The translations under genes and the position numbers were made by a program. A model generated the notes under the pieces. The model was not told where the DNA came from. It did not search any database and saw nothing but the letters and a program-made list of their open reading frames with translations. DNA of 64,000 bases from Planctobacterium sp047947135 (lineage in GTDB: Bacteria; Pseudomonadota; Gammaproteobacteria; Enterobacterales; Alteromonadaceae), in NCBI GenBank assembly GCA_047947135.1, contig CP170457.1:248001-312000 (forward strand), written 5' to 3'. The stretch's first letter is position 1, and every line of letters begins with the position of its first letter. This document shows positions 18,069 through 26,619 of this stretch, piece after piece.

Positions 18069-19328
18069 CTACTTGATCAAGAAAGAGGTGAAACGCTGAA
18101 ATCTACTGGGATCTGACGTTACGATTACGTCTCCAACAGAAAGTCCCTCTAAAATTTGAATTTGATTAACTGAACCATACCCCAATTGAACTTGGACACG
18201 CTCCGCTAGATTCTTACTACCATTGACACGATAAACAGAGGAAAATGATTGGGATTGGGCGTACAGTGGTCGGTCTACATAAAGCGTGTCGTTTATTTCG
18301 GTGACGATGATTTCACCGTCTACACTGAGGTCGGCGCGTGCATCATCTGGCAGTGGTTCATTAAATGCGATATCTACCTGCACATTTCCGTTAATCACTG
18401 CGGGTTCTACGCGCTCTACTACCCCGTTTATCTTGCTGTTTCGAGTATCGATGACAACCATCTGGCCTGGTTTGACGTCGCGAATTTGAATTTCTGGAAC
18501 CAGCAATTCAGCGATCAAAGAGTCCTGACGGGCTAATTTCGCAATATTGGCTCCCATAACCAGTCTCTCGCCGGGTTCCACGGGTAGTTCAAGAACAATC
18601 CCATCAAAGGTCGCGACAACCTGCAGGTCATCAACCTGACGCCGCATACGCTCTACTCGCTTTCGGATTTGTGCCAATTGGGCAATCTGTACTTTGTTCT
18701 GCGCATCAAGGTTCTCTTTCAGTTTCTTCTGACGCTTTTGGCTAAACTCCCAACGCTGTCTTGCCTGTTCCATATTGACTTTAGCGCGCTGAAAATCCAA
18801 TTTAGATACTGCACCCGTTTTAACCAATTCACTACGGGCCTGGTATTCGTTAATGCTGCTTTCGTATTCCAGCTTGGCTTCCAACATGGTGGCTTCCTGC
18901 TGCATAAATTCGGTTTGGCGAGTGATAGTGGCAGCGATTTGCTCCTCCTCCATCACTTCCAACTCCCACAGGGCCTCTTCCAATTGCTGTGTCAACTGAA
19001 AATTACTCAGTTCAACCAGAACATCGCCCTTGCGCACCACATCACCTGCTCTGGCGTGGCGCTTTTCAACTTTCGCTTCCACACTGGAGGACAAAAACTG
19101 AAAATCGGCTGGAACCAACACCCCTGTGCCCCGCACTGACACTTTAAAGTGACCTCTTTTCACTTCATCTAAAGAAAGCTTATTTCTTTCAATGCTAAAT
19201 TCACTCTGACCAAGTACCAGCAGGTAATTTGCCAGGAAAAAAAGAGGTATCAAAGATGCAACCGCTGCCAGTACTATTATCAGCTTTTTCTTATTATTGA
19301 GTGTTTTCTTTTCTATAACGATATCCAT
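18069..19328 (-). CDS. HlyD/MacA-type periplasmic adaptor subunit
   Basis: The 419-residue protein has one N-terminal transmembrane anchor (residues about 16-38, after a short Lys-rich cytoplasmic tail), a lipoyl-like half-domain, a long coiled-coil hairpin rich in Glu/Gln/Arg (about 110-240), the second lipoyl half (DGIVLELPVEPGERL) and beta-barrel/membrane-proximal domains. This is the standard plan of adaptors bridging an inner-membrane pump and an outer-membrane channel. I chose the ATG at 19328 because GGAG lies 6 bases upstream and the protein then begins with the usual short cytoplasmic tail; upstream in-frame codons do not resemble the family. It is the first gene after the roughly 640-base leader downstream of the RfaH-like gene. 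Confidence 0.93.
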   Translation of the reverse strand: MDIVIEKKTLNNKKKLIIVLAAVASLIPLFFLANYLLVLGQSEFSIERNKLSLDEVKRGHFKVSVRGTGVLVPADFQFLSSSVEAKVEKRHARAGDVVRKGDVLVELSNFQLTQQLEEALWELEVMEEEQIAATITRQTEFMQQEATMLEAKLEYESSINEYQARSELVKTGAVSKLDFQRAKVNMEQARQRWEFSQKRQKKLKENLDAQNKVQIAQLAQIRKRVERMRRQVDDLQVVATFDGIVLELPVEPGERLVMGANIAKLARQDSLIAELLVPEIQIRDVKPGQMVVIDTRNSKINGVVERVEPAVINGNVQVDIAFNEPLPDDARADLSVDGEIIVTEINDTLYVDRPLYAQSQSFSSVYRVNGSKNLAERVQVQLGYGSVNQIQILEGLSVGDVIVTSDPSRFQRFTSFLIK

Positions 19329-19469
19329 TGCTACTCCAGCTGAGTTAACGCAGGTCCAAAAAATCGGTGAAGTTTGATAGTCACACCACGACAATATAAC
19401 GGGACGATTTTCCCCCTGGCGCAGCAACTAACATATTGATTTTTCTTCTCTAAGAACACTAATTCAGAA

Positions 19470-19506
19470 ATGCTTTGGGAGTCCTTTTACAAGCCCCTCA
19501 AAGCAT
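19470..19506. repeat. Inverted repeat in the leader of the exporter operon
   Basis: ATGCTTTG (19470-19477) and CAAAGCAT (19499-19506) form a perfect 8-bp stem, with further pairing possible inside (GGGAG against CCCCTC). It lies about 140 bases upstream of the adaptor start. It may be an RNA hairpin in the leader or a protein-binding site; no U-tract makes it a clear terminator. Confidence 0.45.
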
Positions 19507-19838
19507 CTTTACTTTTCTCCATTCAGATTATTAGATTCTTTACAGAGCGTTAATTTAAGAACATCCAATGCGCGGATTAATTTTCCATACGGGAAGGCAG
19601 TATGTTTAGCTTTGACCATACTCTGTCCTACAACATCTTGCAGGCCACCAAAACCTGGCGGCAACAAAAGTAGAACGACTCGCGTTCTAACAAGGCGTAT
19701 TTTACCCACCAGATTTCAAACAGAAAAAGACTATCCAAGATTAAGTTAAACCTGGTTTATAGACTGCTTTGTCGCTTGGATTTGAAAAAGAATTAAATTA
19801 ACCAAAAAATCATCTGTTTTTTCATCACGCTTTTAATC

Positions 19839-19868
19839 GCGCAAGCTCCGCCCTACAAAAATTGTATA
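19839..19868 (-). promoter_or_regulatory. Candidate promoter -10 and ops-like element before the exporter/PKS genes
   Basis: On the minus strand TATACAAT (19868-19861) resembles a -10 box. It is followed within ten bases by GGCGGAGCTTGC, which resembles the RfaH-recruiting ops element GGCGGTAGCGTGC but lacks the T after GGCGG and has T for G at one further position. The place is right: between the RfaH-like gene and the operon it might control. The match is imperfect, and no convincing -35 was found. The rest of the 642-base gap 19329-19970 shows only the inverted repeat at 19470-19506 and no supported gene. Confidence 0.3.
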
Positions 19869-19970
19869 GTGCCCGGTTGGGCGGCCACGAAAAACACGTT
19901 GTAAATATAACTACACCGACAACACTACTTAATCTGGTGTTTTACTTTTGTTCAGTTAGTTTGTATTTGT

Positions 19971-20459
19971 TTAACCTTTCGAAACACAACTAGTAGGCAC
20001 AGATACTCTCGACTCTCGCCCGAGTATTTCCATTAACACTGTCACTCTGCGCTCCTTGGAGTGTTCCTGGAAAATTGCTTTCAGTCCATCGAAACCACAA
20101 CCATTGAGCTCCACAACATCACCTTTGGCCAATACGTCGCCAGCCTCAACATTTTCATTGTACAAAATTTCACAATGCCTGATTTCGTCTATGTGCTTAC
20201 TGCTTGCTCTAGCAAACTGTTCGGCAAACCTTACAAAACCAGAAACTCCGAATGTATACTGGATATCGTGAAATGACGTTACAAGATCCGTCATCCGAAC
20301 GAATAAATAGCGAGGAAACAGTGATTCATCGGATTTCTTATTTCTGATGACTGGTCTGTAGACTTCATATCCCTTCGCTCCCAGACTTTTTTCAGCAGCG
20401 CCTTCCATTCGAAACTTACAATAAATTACATACCACTCGTTGCCATTTACATCGTTCAA
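19971..20459 (-). CDS. RfaH/NusG-family transcription antitermination protein, probably specific to the PKS locus
   Basis: With the TTG start at 20459 the protein has 162 residues, the same length as E. coli RfaH. AAGGAG lies 6 bases before that TTG, whereas longer versions add about 60 residues that do not resemble the family. The NGN domain opens with EWYVIYCKFRMEGAAEKSL and continues through PRYLFVRM and FGVSGFVRF; the C-terminal half carries the KOW-like GDVVELNGCGFDGLKAIF segment. Specialised NusG paralogues such as RfaH, TaA and LoaP are known to let RNA polymerase cross long polysaccharide or polyketide operons. This gene precedes, on the same strand, an exporter and a PKS locus longer than 18 kb in this window alone, so I infer that role. 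I cannot tell whether it is cotranscribed with them. Confidence 0.9.
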   Translation of the reverse strand: MNDVNGNEWYVIYCKFRMEGAAEKSLGAKGYEVYRPVIRNKKSDESLFPRYLFVRMTDLVTSFHDIQYTFGVSGFVRFAEQFARASSKHIDEIRHCEILYNENVEAGDVLAKGDVVELNGCGFDGLKAIFQEHSKERRVTVLMEILGRESRVSVPTSCVSKG

Positions 20460-20685
20460 CTGGCGCTCCTTCTCTACTCCAGGATCGAAGATCCAAAATC
20501 CGGTTTTCACAATGGAAAATCTAACCACTAACCACAAATCTCGACACACTAAAATGAAATCAATCAATATTTGCGGATTATTATGACGCAAAAACAAAAT
20601 GGCAAATATTAACCAACGCCCCTTTAGCAAAGGAATCAATCTAGCGCAAACCTCTATTACCCACCTGAATCATAAGAAATAATAT

Positions 20686-20728
20686 TTTCTTAACCTATTA
20701 CCAAGTATTTCTTAACCTATTACCAAGT
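20686..20728. repeat. Two tandem 21-bp copies, period 22, upstream of the RfaH-like gene
   Basis: The unit TTTCTTAACCTATTACCAAGT occurs at 20686-20706 and again, identical, at 20708-20728. A period of 22 bp puts the copies on the same helical face. It lies about 230 bases upstream of the RfaH-like start, a position suited to a regulator binding cooperatively, though a simple duplication is equally possible. Confidence 0.7.
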
Positions 20729-21519
20729 GTTAATGGAACGTAATAAGATATTGCTTATAAAAATATTTTTCAATATTTTTTTTCACATAAAATTTATTTG
20801 AAAAAAGAGCGCCGCAAAAGTGCCACTAACACCCATCAATACAAAGGGATAAGCCTTTTTTAACCCACCCCCGAAAACCAATCAATATAGGCTCTAGGGG
20901 TGAAAACTACACTGTAAATTTTAAAGTTTTATGACGCATATATTAATAATATCTTTATTTGCACTCATCTTAATCGAGCCTTTCTCTCGAGATGTTTTTA
21001 TACCATTACGGCCGAACAGAATATGCAAATAAATGCACTTAAGTGAAATAAAAAGGCTCTGCAATCGCATTACATAGATTGAAATGAGGTACACTTGCAT
21101 CTCCTGGTGCTATAGTCGCTCTATGCAAAGACACAAAAGAGAATGACCAGCTAGCGTTGAGATTAGCCTGTTTGTGGCAAACACAGACTATTACTCGCGT
21201 ATTTGCAAAACGAAAGTTGGTGAGTCATTACAAATGTGCAAAGTTAAATATTAGGGGAAGTGGACAAGGCCTTTCATTTCCTGGCGAAAATACGTCTCAT
21301 TGAGCTGATTATGATTATTGATTACTAAATGAAATATGTTGGGTGTTCTTTGTGCTTACGGTCACGTTCAAGGCGAGATGAAAATGGTGACTAACGCAAA
21401 TCAAATCCAGAAATTATTTGAGGAGCAAGGAGAGCAGAATCTTACACAACTTAGTAATCAAAGAATGGTGCGCCATAACAGGCACACCATATTTCCAGGT
21501 TGTTCGTCGGGCTATTGAA
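20729..21519. other. AT-rich intergenic region without a supported gene
   Basis: This stretch separates the polyketide locus from the sugar dehydrogenase gene. I see AT-rich sequence, a short inverted repeat TGTTTG/CAAACA at 21169-21183 and several short reading frames without family resemblance. The best of them, at 21378-21518 on the plus strand, would give 46 residues. No terminator, tRNA or known riboswitch was recognised. Confidence 0.5.
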
Positions 21520-22650
21520 TTACTTTGAGACTACACGAAAAATACCGTTGCCATCAATCCCAATATACAGTTCACCATTGGGGTGAGTTGTCATGCTTCG
21601 AATGCGGCCGGCACCTTCAAATAACTTACTGTGGCCAGCTACTTTATTGTCTTTCAGCTCAACCAGAACCACATGAGCAAACTTCAAAGACCCCACCAGC
21701 AAGTGCCCCTGCCATTCGGGGTATTTATCACTGGTGATAAACTGCATCGCTGAAGGTGCAATGGAGGGTGTCCAGACCCACTCAGGTTGCTGCATGCCGT
21801 CTTTTTCAGTCTCATTGGTGATAGTTGTTCCGTTGTAATTAATACCATAGGTGATCACCGGCCAGCCATAATTCACCGCAGGTTTAATAATGTTAATTTC
21901 ATCACCACCGCGCGGCCCGTGTTCATGCGCCCAAATCTCACCCGTTAGCGGATTTAACGCCATCCCCTGAGGATTGCGGTGACCATAGGAATAAATCGTA
22001 GGACGGGTGTCTTTTTGACTGACAAAGGGATTGGATTCAGGAACTGTCCCATCAGGGTGTATTCGGTGTATTTTGCCTGCATCATGATCCAGTCGCTGCG
22101 GGTGAACATCCCGCTGTCCTCTGTCACCAATCGAAAAGTACAGGTAACCTTCGTTATCGAACTCGATACGCGAACCATAATGATGTGACTTGCTGGTATT
22201 TGGGTAGCCATGGAATAAGAGTTGTTGTTCAACAAGCGTATGGTCTTTTAACCGTGCCCGCATAATGGAGGTGTTGTTACCCTCACCTTCGTCTTCGTAG
22301 CCTGAATAAGACAGATAAATCCAGCCGTTTTCCTGATAATTCGGATCAATCTCAATGTCCAGCAGACCACCCTGACGCTGCGCATGGACTTTGGGCACAC
22401 CTTTTATGGGTTTGTCATCCAGGACACCATCGCGAATTAACCTTAGATCACCAGAACGGTCCGTGACCAGCAGTTCCGATTCGTTTAGCCACACCATGCC
22501 CCAGGGAATAGCTACCTCTTTAGTAATCAGCTCCAGCTCATATTTAGCCGCGCTAGGGGCCACCAATATCTCTGCCGTTTCAGCATTGATAAACGACGAC
22601 GTTGCGAGCAGTTGCCACGCAATCATTAATTTCAAAGCAGTATTTTTCAT
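21520..22650 (-). CDS. PQQ-dependent sugar dehydrogenase (soluble aldose dehydrogenase/YliI type)
   Basis: The 376-residue protein starts with a secretion signal (hydrophobic 7-20, likely cleavage after FINA) and folds as a six-bladed beta-propeller of the GDH/sorbosone dehydrogenase family. Landmarks are GGLLDIEIDP, YLYFSIGDRG, YSYGHRNPQGMA, IWAHEHGPRGGDEIN and NYGWPVITYG; the His-Arg-Asn segment and HEHGPRGGDE surround the PQQ and calcium sites in characterised relatives. Family members oxidise aldose sugars in the periplasm and pass electrons to the respiratory chain. No PQQ synthesis genes are in the window. It stands alone, downstream of nothing obvious, and reads toward the polyketide locus. 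Confidence 0.93.
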   Translation of the reverse strand: MKNTALKLMIAWQLLATSSFINAETAEILVAPSAAKYELELITKEVAIPWGMVWLNESELLVTDRSGDLRLIRDGVLDDKPIKGVPKVHAQRQGGLLDIEIDPNYQENGWIYLSYSGYEDEGEGNNTSIMRARLKDHTLVEQQLLFHGYPNTSKSHHYGSRIEFDNEGYLYFSIGDRGQRDVHPQRLDHDAGKIHRIHPDGTVPESNPFVSQKDTRPTIYSYGHRNPQGMALNPLTGEIWAHEHGPRGGDEINIIKPAVNYGWPVITYGINYNGTTITNETEKDGMQQPEWVWTPSIAPSAMQFITSDKYPEWQGHLLVGSLKFAHVVLVELKDNKVAGHSKLFEGAGRIRSMTTHPNGELYIGIDGNGIFRVVSK

Positions 22651-22844
22651 CTGGCACCTTTATAAATCAGTCACGATAAAACCCTGGGCCTGAACCTTTA
22701 AACAGGAGGCTTTACCAAAACTAGTTCAATAATTTAATAAACGAGAATAGCACAATGGTAGATCATCAAATGCAGCCGATCCTCTTTAATAAGGCACCCA
22801 TCGCGTAGCTAACAACCTGAGAACCTACAGCGAATGAAAAGCCA

Positions 22845-23108
22845 TTACAAGGCATAATATAACAGTGACAACAAACCCAACTGCGCAAAGGTGAAAACCC
22901 AAAAATACACCCCAATAGCTAAAATTTTGACTGCTCTGGCTTCATAATCCTTTTTCCGATTAGCGACCACATATGCCCCTACGGCAGATATCACCGTAAT
23001 AATGACCATATACAACTGCCACTGAATTTTTTCATTCGCAGCCGCTGCAAACGGACTAAAGGACAACGCCAGGATAAAACACACAAATAAAAAGACAGGC
23101 TTAAACAT
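22845..23108 (-). CDS. Small membrane protein of unknown function
   Basis: The 87-residue product has an N-terminal hydrophobic segment with a likely signal cleavage after FAAAA, then two further hydrophobic helices (about 32-49 and 63-84) separated by a basic loop NRKKDYEARAVK. Composition and hydrophobic pattern are convincing for a real membrane protein, but I recognise no family. It is a single gene between the sugar dehydrogenase and the unknown 564-residue gene. The gaps on either side (22651-22844, 23109-23375) show nothing I can name. Confidence 0.65.
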   Translation of the reverse strand: MFKPVFLFVCFILALSFSPFAAAANEKIQWQLYMVIITVISAVGAYVVANRKKDYEARAVKILAIGVYFWVFTFAQLGLLSLLYYAL

Positions 23109-23375
23109 CTATTATTGTTCACCTTTAAATGTAGCTATAGACCATGCTCTAAAGCCAAAAATCATATACTGACTGAAGATTATCATGGGTTAATCGTGTT
23201 GAGGTATTTATCAATGCGAATAATTAAGTAATCAAAGCGCATTGTGCAAAATCTTGCAGGAATAGCATCCGACCATGAAGCATTCCTGTTTTCAACTGTG
23301 TTTTTAGTAAGTTAATCCAAGTTATTCAACCAGCATACAGGCATATTTTGTCTGATAGATGAAGAGGAAAAACGT

Positions 23376-25070
23376 ATGCTGGTTAATGACGATAAAGAAA
23401 TACTGCTAGCGCCTGAATCGCTGCTGCAGGGGGATTTGAGCAACACAGAGATCTTCAATTTACTATACAACCTCCTGATTGAGTATATCGATACCAGCAC
23501 GAGAGATAGTTGCTCCAGGCTAAGGTTTGATATTAAAGAAAACCTTGAAAGTCTTATCGCACTCAGTGTCAGCGATATTTTATTTAATGTTTCTGAACTG
23601 TTCACTGCTAATAATTTTGATGCGAAAAAAGCCCAACAGGCAAGTCTGCGATGCACCCAGGCTAAGGCGCAAATAAAGCAAGTTTTGCTTTTAGGAAATC
23701 TTGAAGAAAAGCTCGTGCAGCCCGACCCAACACTGGTGATATTTTACCAATATGTACCGGAAATATTCGAAGCACTCACCAGCCACAATATTTTCATCTT
23801 AAAGAAAGACTTGCAGGCAAGCATCAACGCATGTGTCATGAATGCGTTAAATAAAGATCATCAAGCCATAACCCTCACAGATGCAAATACCGGTACTAAG
23901 GTTGCCTGGTACTTAGGGGAAACTCTGTTAAAAGTGGCGTTAAACATGGTTTCAATGAGCTTAGGTGGAGCCATCATCGATAGCCTGCACTCAGCCTTGA
24001 ATACCCATGGTGCGTCAATTTACGAATTAAATAAACAGAAAGTAACAGTAACAGGCAGTGACGGTAACAGCGGTAATGTATTTGTGCGTAGAAGCACAGA
24101 TTGGGAACGCTGTGCCACCCCAAAAGAAATTCTTTTTCAGGCAATTTCTGATATCGGTGATGAATTCATAAAAGATGCAGATAACGCCGCCAAAGAAGGC
24201 ATTAAACAAAGGTTTGCAAAGTTTTACCAGGAATCAAGAAACGGAACCAGCATCACCAGCCTGGATAAAAGCAGTGCCTTTTCAATGTTGCTTCTGCCGA
24301 TTGAAATACTGCTGCAAAGACTAAAAAACACAGAAGCCCTGATTCGACGGGTTATTATTGCTGTCATCGAGCATTATGTGGAAGCAGGGAAAAAGTTAGA
24401 TAGCCTTGACGATCTCGAGCTAATGGCGAAAGAGGTCAAATCCCGCCTGAAACATCTCAAAATTCACGCATACTTAACGTATTTGGCACATTTAGCCAAT
24501 CAGTTTGTACAGGTATACGACTGGAAAACACTTTATAAGGTCTTAACAGCTGAGACCTTAGCGCAAAATGGCAATAAGATTCTTGATAGCAATCAGGTGC
24601 TCTCCACAGGATTATGGCGCTTGATGTACAAGCATAATATCGCGTCCAAATGCCCCCCTCCCGACAGCCTCAAGCCCTTGACCAATGAGCAAATAGATAG
24701 CTTCAATTCCCGACTACAAAACTATGCGCCATTTCCCGATAAAAGCGCATGTATTTGGAGCAATAAGTATAAAAGCATATTGGTAAGTAAAAACCTGCCC
24801 ACGTTGCATTGGTATTATCAAAAGGCTATCGATTGCGGTTCACTTGCTGTGACTGCGAATCAAAAATTCGGAGATCGAAGCTCACTGGCAACATTAGCCA
24901 GATCCAATGATTTGCTAACAAAATTAAAAGCAGATGTAGGTCACGCTATCAAAGAAGTCACAACACGTTCAGATTATATTAAATTCACAGAACAGGTAGG
25001 CGTGTCTCAAGAAGCCCGGAAATACTGGGCTGAGGTAAAAGACGAAATTGATATGAATATTAGTACTTAA
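23376..25070 (+). CDS. Uncharacterised 564-residue cytoplasmic protein
   Basis: I do not recognise a family. The ATG at 23376 has GAGG about 8 bases upstream, and codon use looks like a genuine gene. The protein has no signal peptide and appears mostly helical, with leucine-rich amphipathic stretches (residues 8-60, 75-150, 300-400). A single more hydrophobic Gly/Ser/Met segment near residues 188-207 (LKVALNMVSMSLGGAIIDSL) could be membrane-associated. No catalytic motif, zinc cluster or nucleotide-binding loop is visible. It has no operon partner: the neighbour upstream is divergent and the helicase downstream is convergent. The 171-base gap that follows shows no clear terminator. Confidence 0.85.
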   Translation: MLVNDDKEILLAPESLLQGDLSNTEIFNLLYNLLIEYIDTSTRDSCSRLRFDIKENLESLIALSVSDILFNVSELFTANNFDAKKAQQASLRCTQAKAQIKQVLLLGNLEEKLVQPDPTLVIFYQYVPEIFEALTSHNIFILKKDLQASINACVMNALNKDHQAITLTDANTGTKVAWYLGETLLKVALNMVSMSLGGAIIDSLHSALNTHGASIYELNKQKVTVTGSDGNSGNVFVRRSTDWERCATPKEILFQAISDIGDEFIKDADNAAKEGIKQRFAKFYQESRNGTSITSLDKSSAFSMLLLPIEILLQRLKNTEALIRRVIIAVIEHYVEAGKKLDSLDDLELMAKEVKSRLKHLKIHAYLTYLAHLANQFVQVYDWKTLYKVLTAETLAQNGNKILDSNQVLSTGLWRLMYKHNIASKCPPPDSLKPLTNEQIDSFNSRLQNYAPFPDKSACIWSNKYKSILVSKNLPTLHWYYQKAIDCGSLAVTANQKFGDRSSLATLARSNDLLTKLKADVGHAIKEVTTRSDYIKFTEQVGVSQEARKYWAEVKDEIDMNIST

Positions 25071-25241
25071 CAATGGAGGCAGGGGTGAGCTACAGAACCT
25101 AAGTTTAACAAAGTCTGGTCCGGCATAAGCCAGGCGACAACAGCAACCGATTTAAGATTCGCACCAGTCCATATAAAGGCTGTTCCGAAACTCAACCCAT
25201 TGAACAGAATCAAAAACTCAATAGCGCAAACCCACCTTGAC

Positions 25242-26504
25242 TCAGCGCCTACGTGCCCTGCCCGGTTTAGATTTGTTGTTGCTCCTCTGACCCAGCGCTT
25301 TAGCACGTAATGCTTTTTTGGAAGGCTTACGCCTGGTATTGGTCTCTTCATTCAGATCGAAGCTGTTTGGCTCGAAACCCTGCATCCATTGCAGAGCAAC
25401 TTGCTCACCGGTAAGCTTTTCAATGTCTGTGAGCAGGTATTTCTCTTTTTCTGAAACCAATGAAACGGCCAACCCCGCCTGACCTGCACGGCCAGTGCGA
25501 CCAATACGGTGAATGTAGTCCTCAGCGCTGTAGGGGAGTTCAAAATTGATGACGTACTGCAATTGTTCGATATCCAGACCACGTGCTGCCACGTCAGTAG
25601 CAACAAGCACTCTTATCTGGCCTGTCTTAAACGCATCTAAACCACGTTCGCGGGCGCCCTGTGATTTATCACCGTGCACTGCTGCTGTGCTGATACCATC
25701 TTTTTTAAGTTCGTTAGCAAGCTCATCCACAGCCTGCTTTGTACGCGTAAAAATAAGGACCTGTCGCCAGTTTTTAACGCCAATCAGGTAAGCGACTAAT
25801 GCGGCTTTGCGCTGTTTGTCGACTTCGTAAAATTGTTGCTCAACTTTCGTCGCTGCTGCATTGCGCTCGGCCACTTCAATCAGCTTTGGCTGCTTCAAAA
25901 TAGTATTGCTGAGGGCAAATACCTCATCATTAAACGTCGCAGAGAAAAACAGGGTTTGGCGGTTGTCAGGCAGGCGTTTTAGAATTCGACGGATATCAAT
26001 GATAAATCCCATGTCCAGCATACGATCAGCTTCATCGAGAACCAGCGTATCAATAGCGCCTGGATCAATAAGTTCTTTAATCATAAGTTCCAGTAAACGC
26101 CCAGGTGTCGCAATCAGAACATCACAACCGGCATTGAGCGAACTGATCTGAGTATTAATACTCGCGCCACCATAAGCCACCACCGCATTGACACCCAACC
26201 CCTGACTGTATCTCACAAAGCTTTGATGTACCTGCTGAGTCAGTTCCCGTGTTGGTGTCAGTACCAGAACGCGAATCTTTTTATCTGTGCTCTTGTGTTC
26301 GGCTTGACGTTCGATTTGACGTTGAATAAGTGGCAGGGCAAATGCGGCCGTTTTACCCGTACCTGTTTGGGCACCCGCCATCACATCATGACCGGCCAGT
26401 ACCTCCGGAATCGATGCTTGTTGGATCGGGGTTGGCACTGCATAACCAAGTGAATCAATGACTGCCAATAAATCGCTGTGAAACCCAAAGGAAGAAAAGC
26501 TCAT
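25242..26504 (-). CDS. rhlE: DEAD-box ATP-dependent RNA helicase, RhlE type
   Basis: The 420-residue protein has the full motif set in order: Q-motif phenylalanine and PTPIQQ, AQTGTGKT (I), PTREL (Ia), TPGR (Ib), DEADRMLD (II), SAT (III), VATDVAARGLD (V) and HRIGRTGRAG (VI). The C-terminal tail is short and strongly basic (RRKPSKKALRAKALGQRSNN and beyond), as in RhlE-like helicases of Alteromonadales. These act in ribosome assembly and RNA turnover. The assignment to RhlE rather than SrmB or another DEAD-box clade rests on length and the VLIATPGRLLELM/YGGASI context, so the clade is less certain than the function. Confidence 0.93.
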   Translation of the reverse strand: MSFSSFGFHSDLLAVIDSLGYAVPTPIQQASIPEVLAGHDVMAGAQTGTGKTAAFALPLIQRQIERQAEHKSTDKKIRVLVLTPTRELTQQVHQSFVRYSQGLGVNAVVAYGGASINTQISSLNAGCDVLIATPGRLLELMIKELIDPGAIDTLVLDEADRMLDMGFIIDIRRILKRLPDNRQTLFFSATFNDEVFALSNTILKQPKLIEVAERNAAATKVEQQFYEVDKQRKAALVAYLIGVKNWRQVLIFTRTKQAVDELANELKKDGISTAAVHGDKSQGARERGLDAFKTGQIRVLVATDVAARGLDIEQLQYVINFELPYSAEDYIHRIGRTGRAGQAGLAVSLVSEKEKYLLTDIEKLTGEQVALQWMQGFEPNSFDLNEETNTRRKPSKKALRAKALGQRSNNKSKPGRARRR

Positions 26505-26619
26505 AAATAATCGCTGCTATCAATATACCGGCGCTATTGTAGCATCGACGCCTCTAACAGTAGTCATGGGTGCTTCTTTTAATTTTTGAGGATTTAATAC
26601 GACGGCTGATACATCATTA

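Noticed and set aside
19509..19709. Possible 66-residue frame on the minus strand in the exporter leader
   Set aside because: It would start with GTG without a ribosome site. An internal ATG at about 19616 with AGGA would give only 36 residues. Kept as a remote leader-peptide possibility, not annotated.
21169..21183. Short inverted repeat TGTTTG-TGG-CAAACA
   Set aside because: Six-base arms in AT-rich DNA are expected by chance, and no gene start is suitably placed.
18500..21500. A canonical ops/JUMPstart element
   Set aside because: GGCGGTAGCGTG was sought on both strands and is absent; only the degenerate form at about 19840-19853 was found.
21336..21518. Short plus-strand frame of 60 codons before the sugar dehydrogenase end
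   Set aside because: An internal ATG has a weak AAGG ahead, but the 46-residue product resembles nothing and lies in AT-rich DNA.
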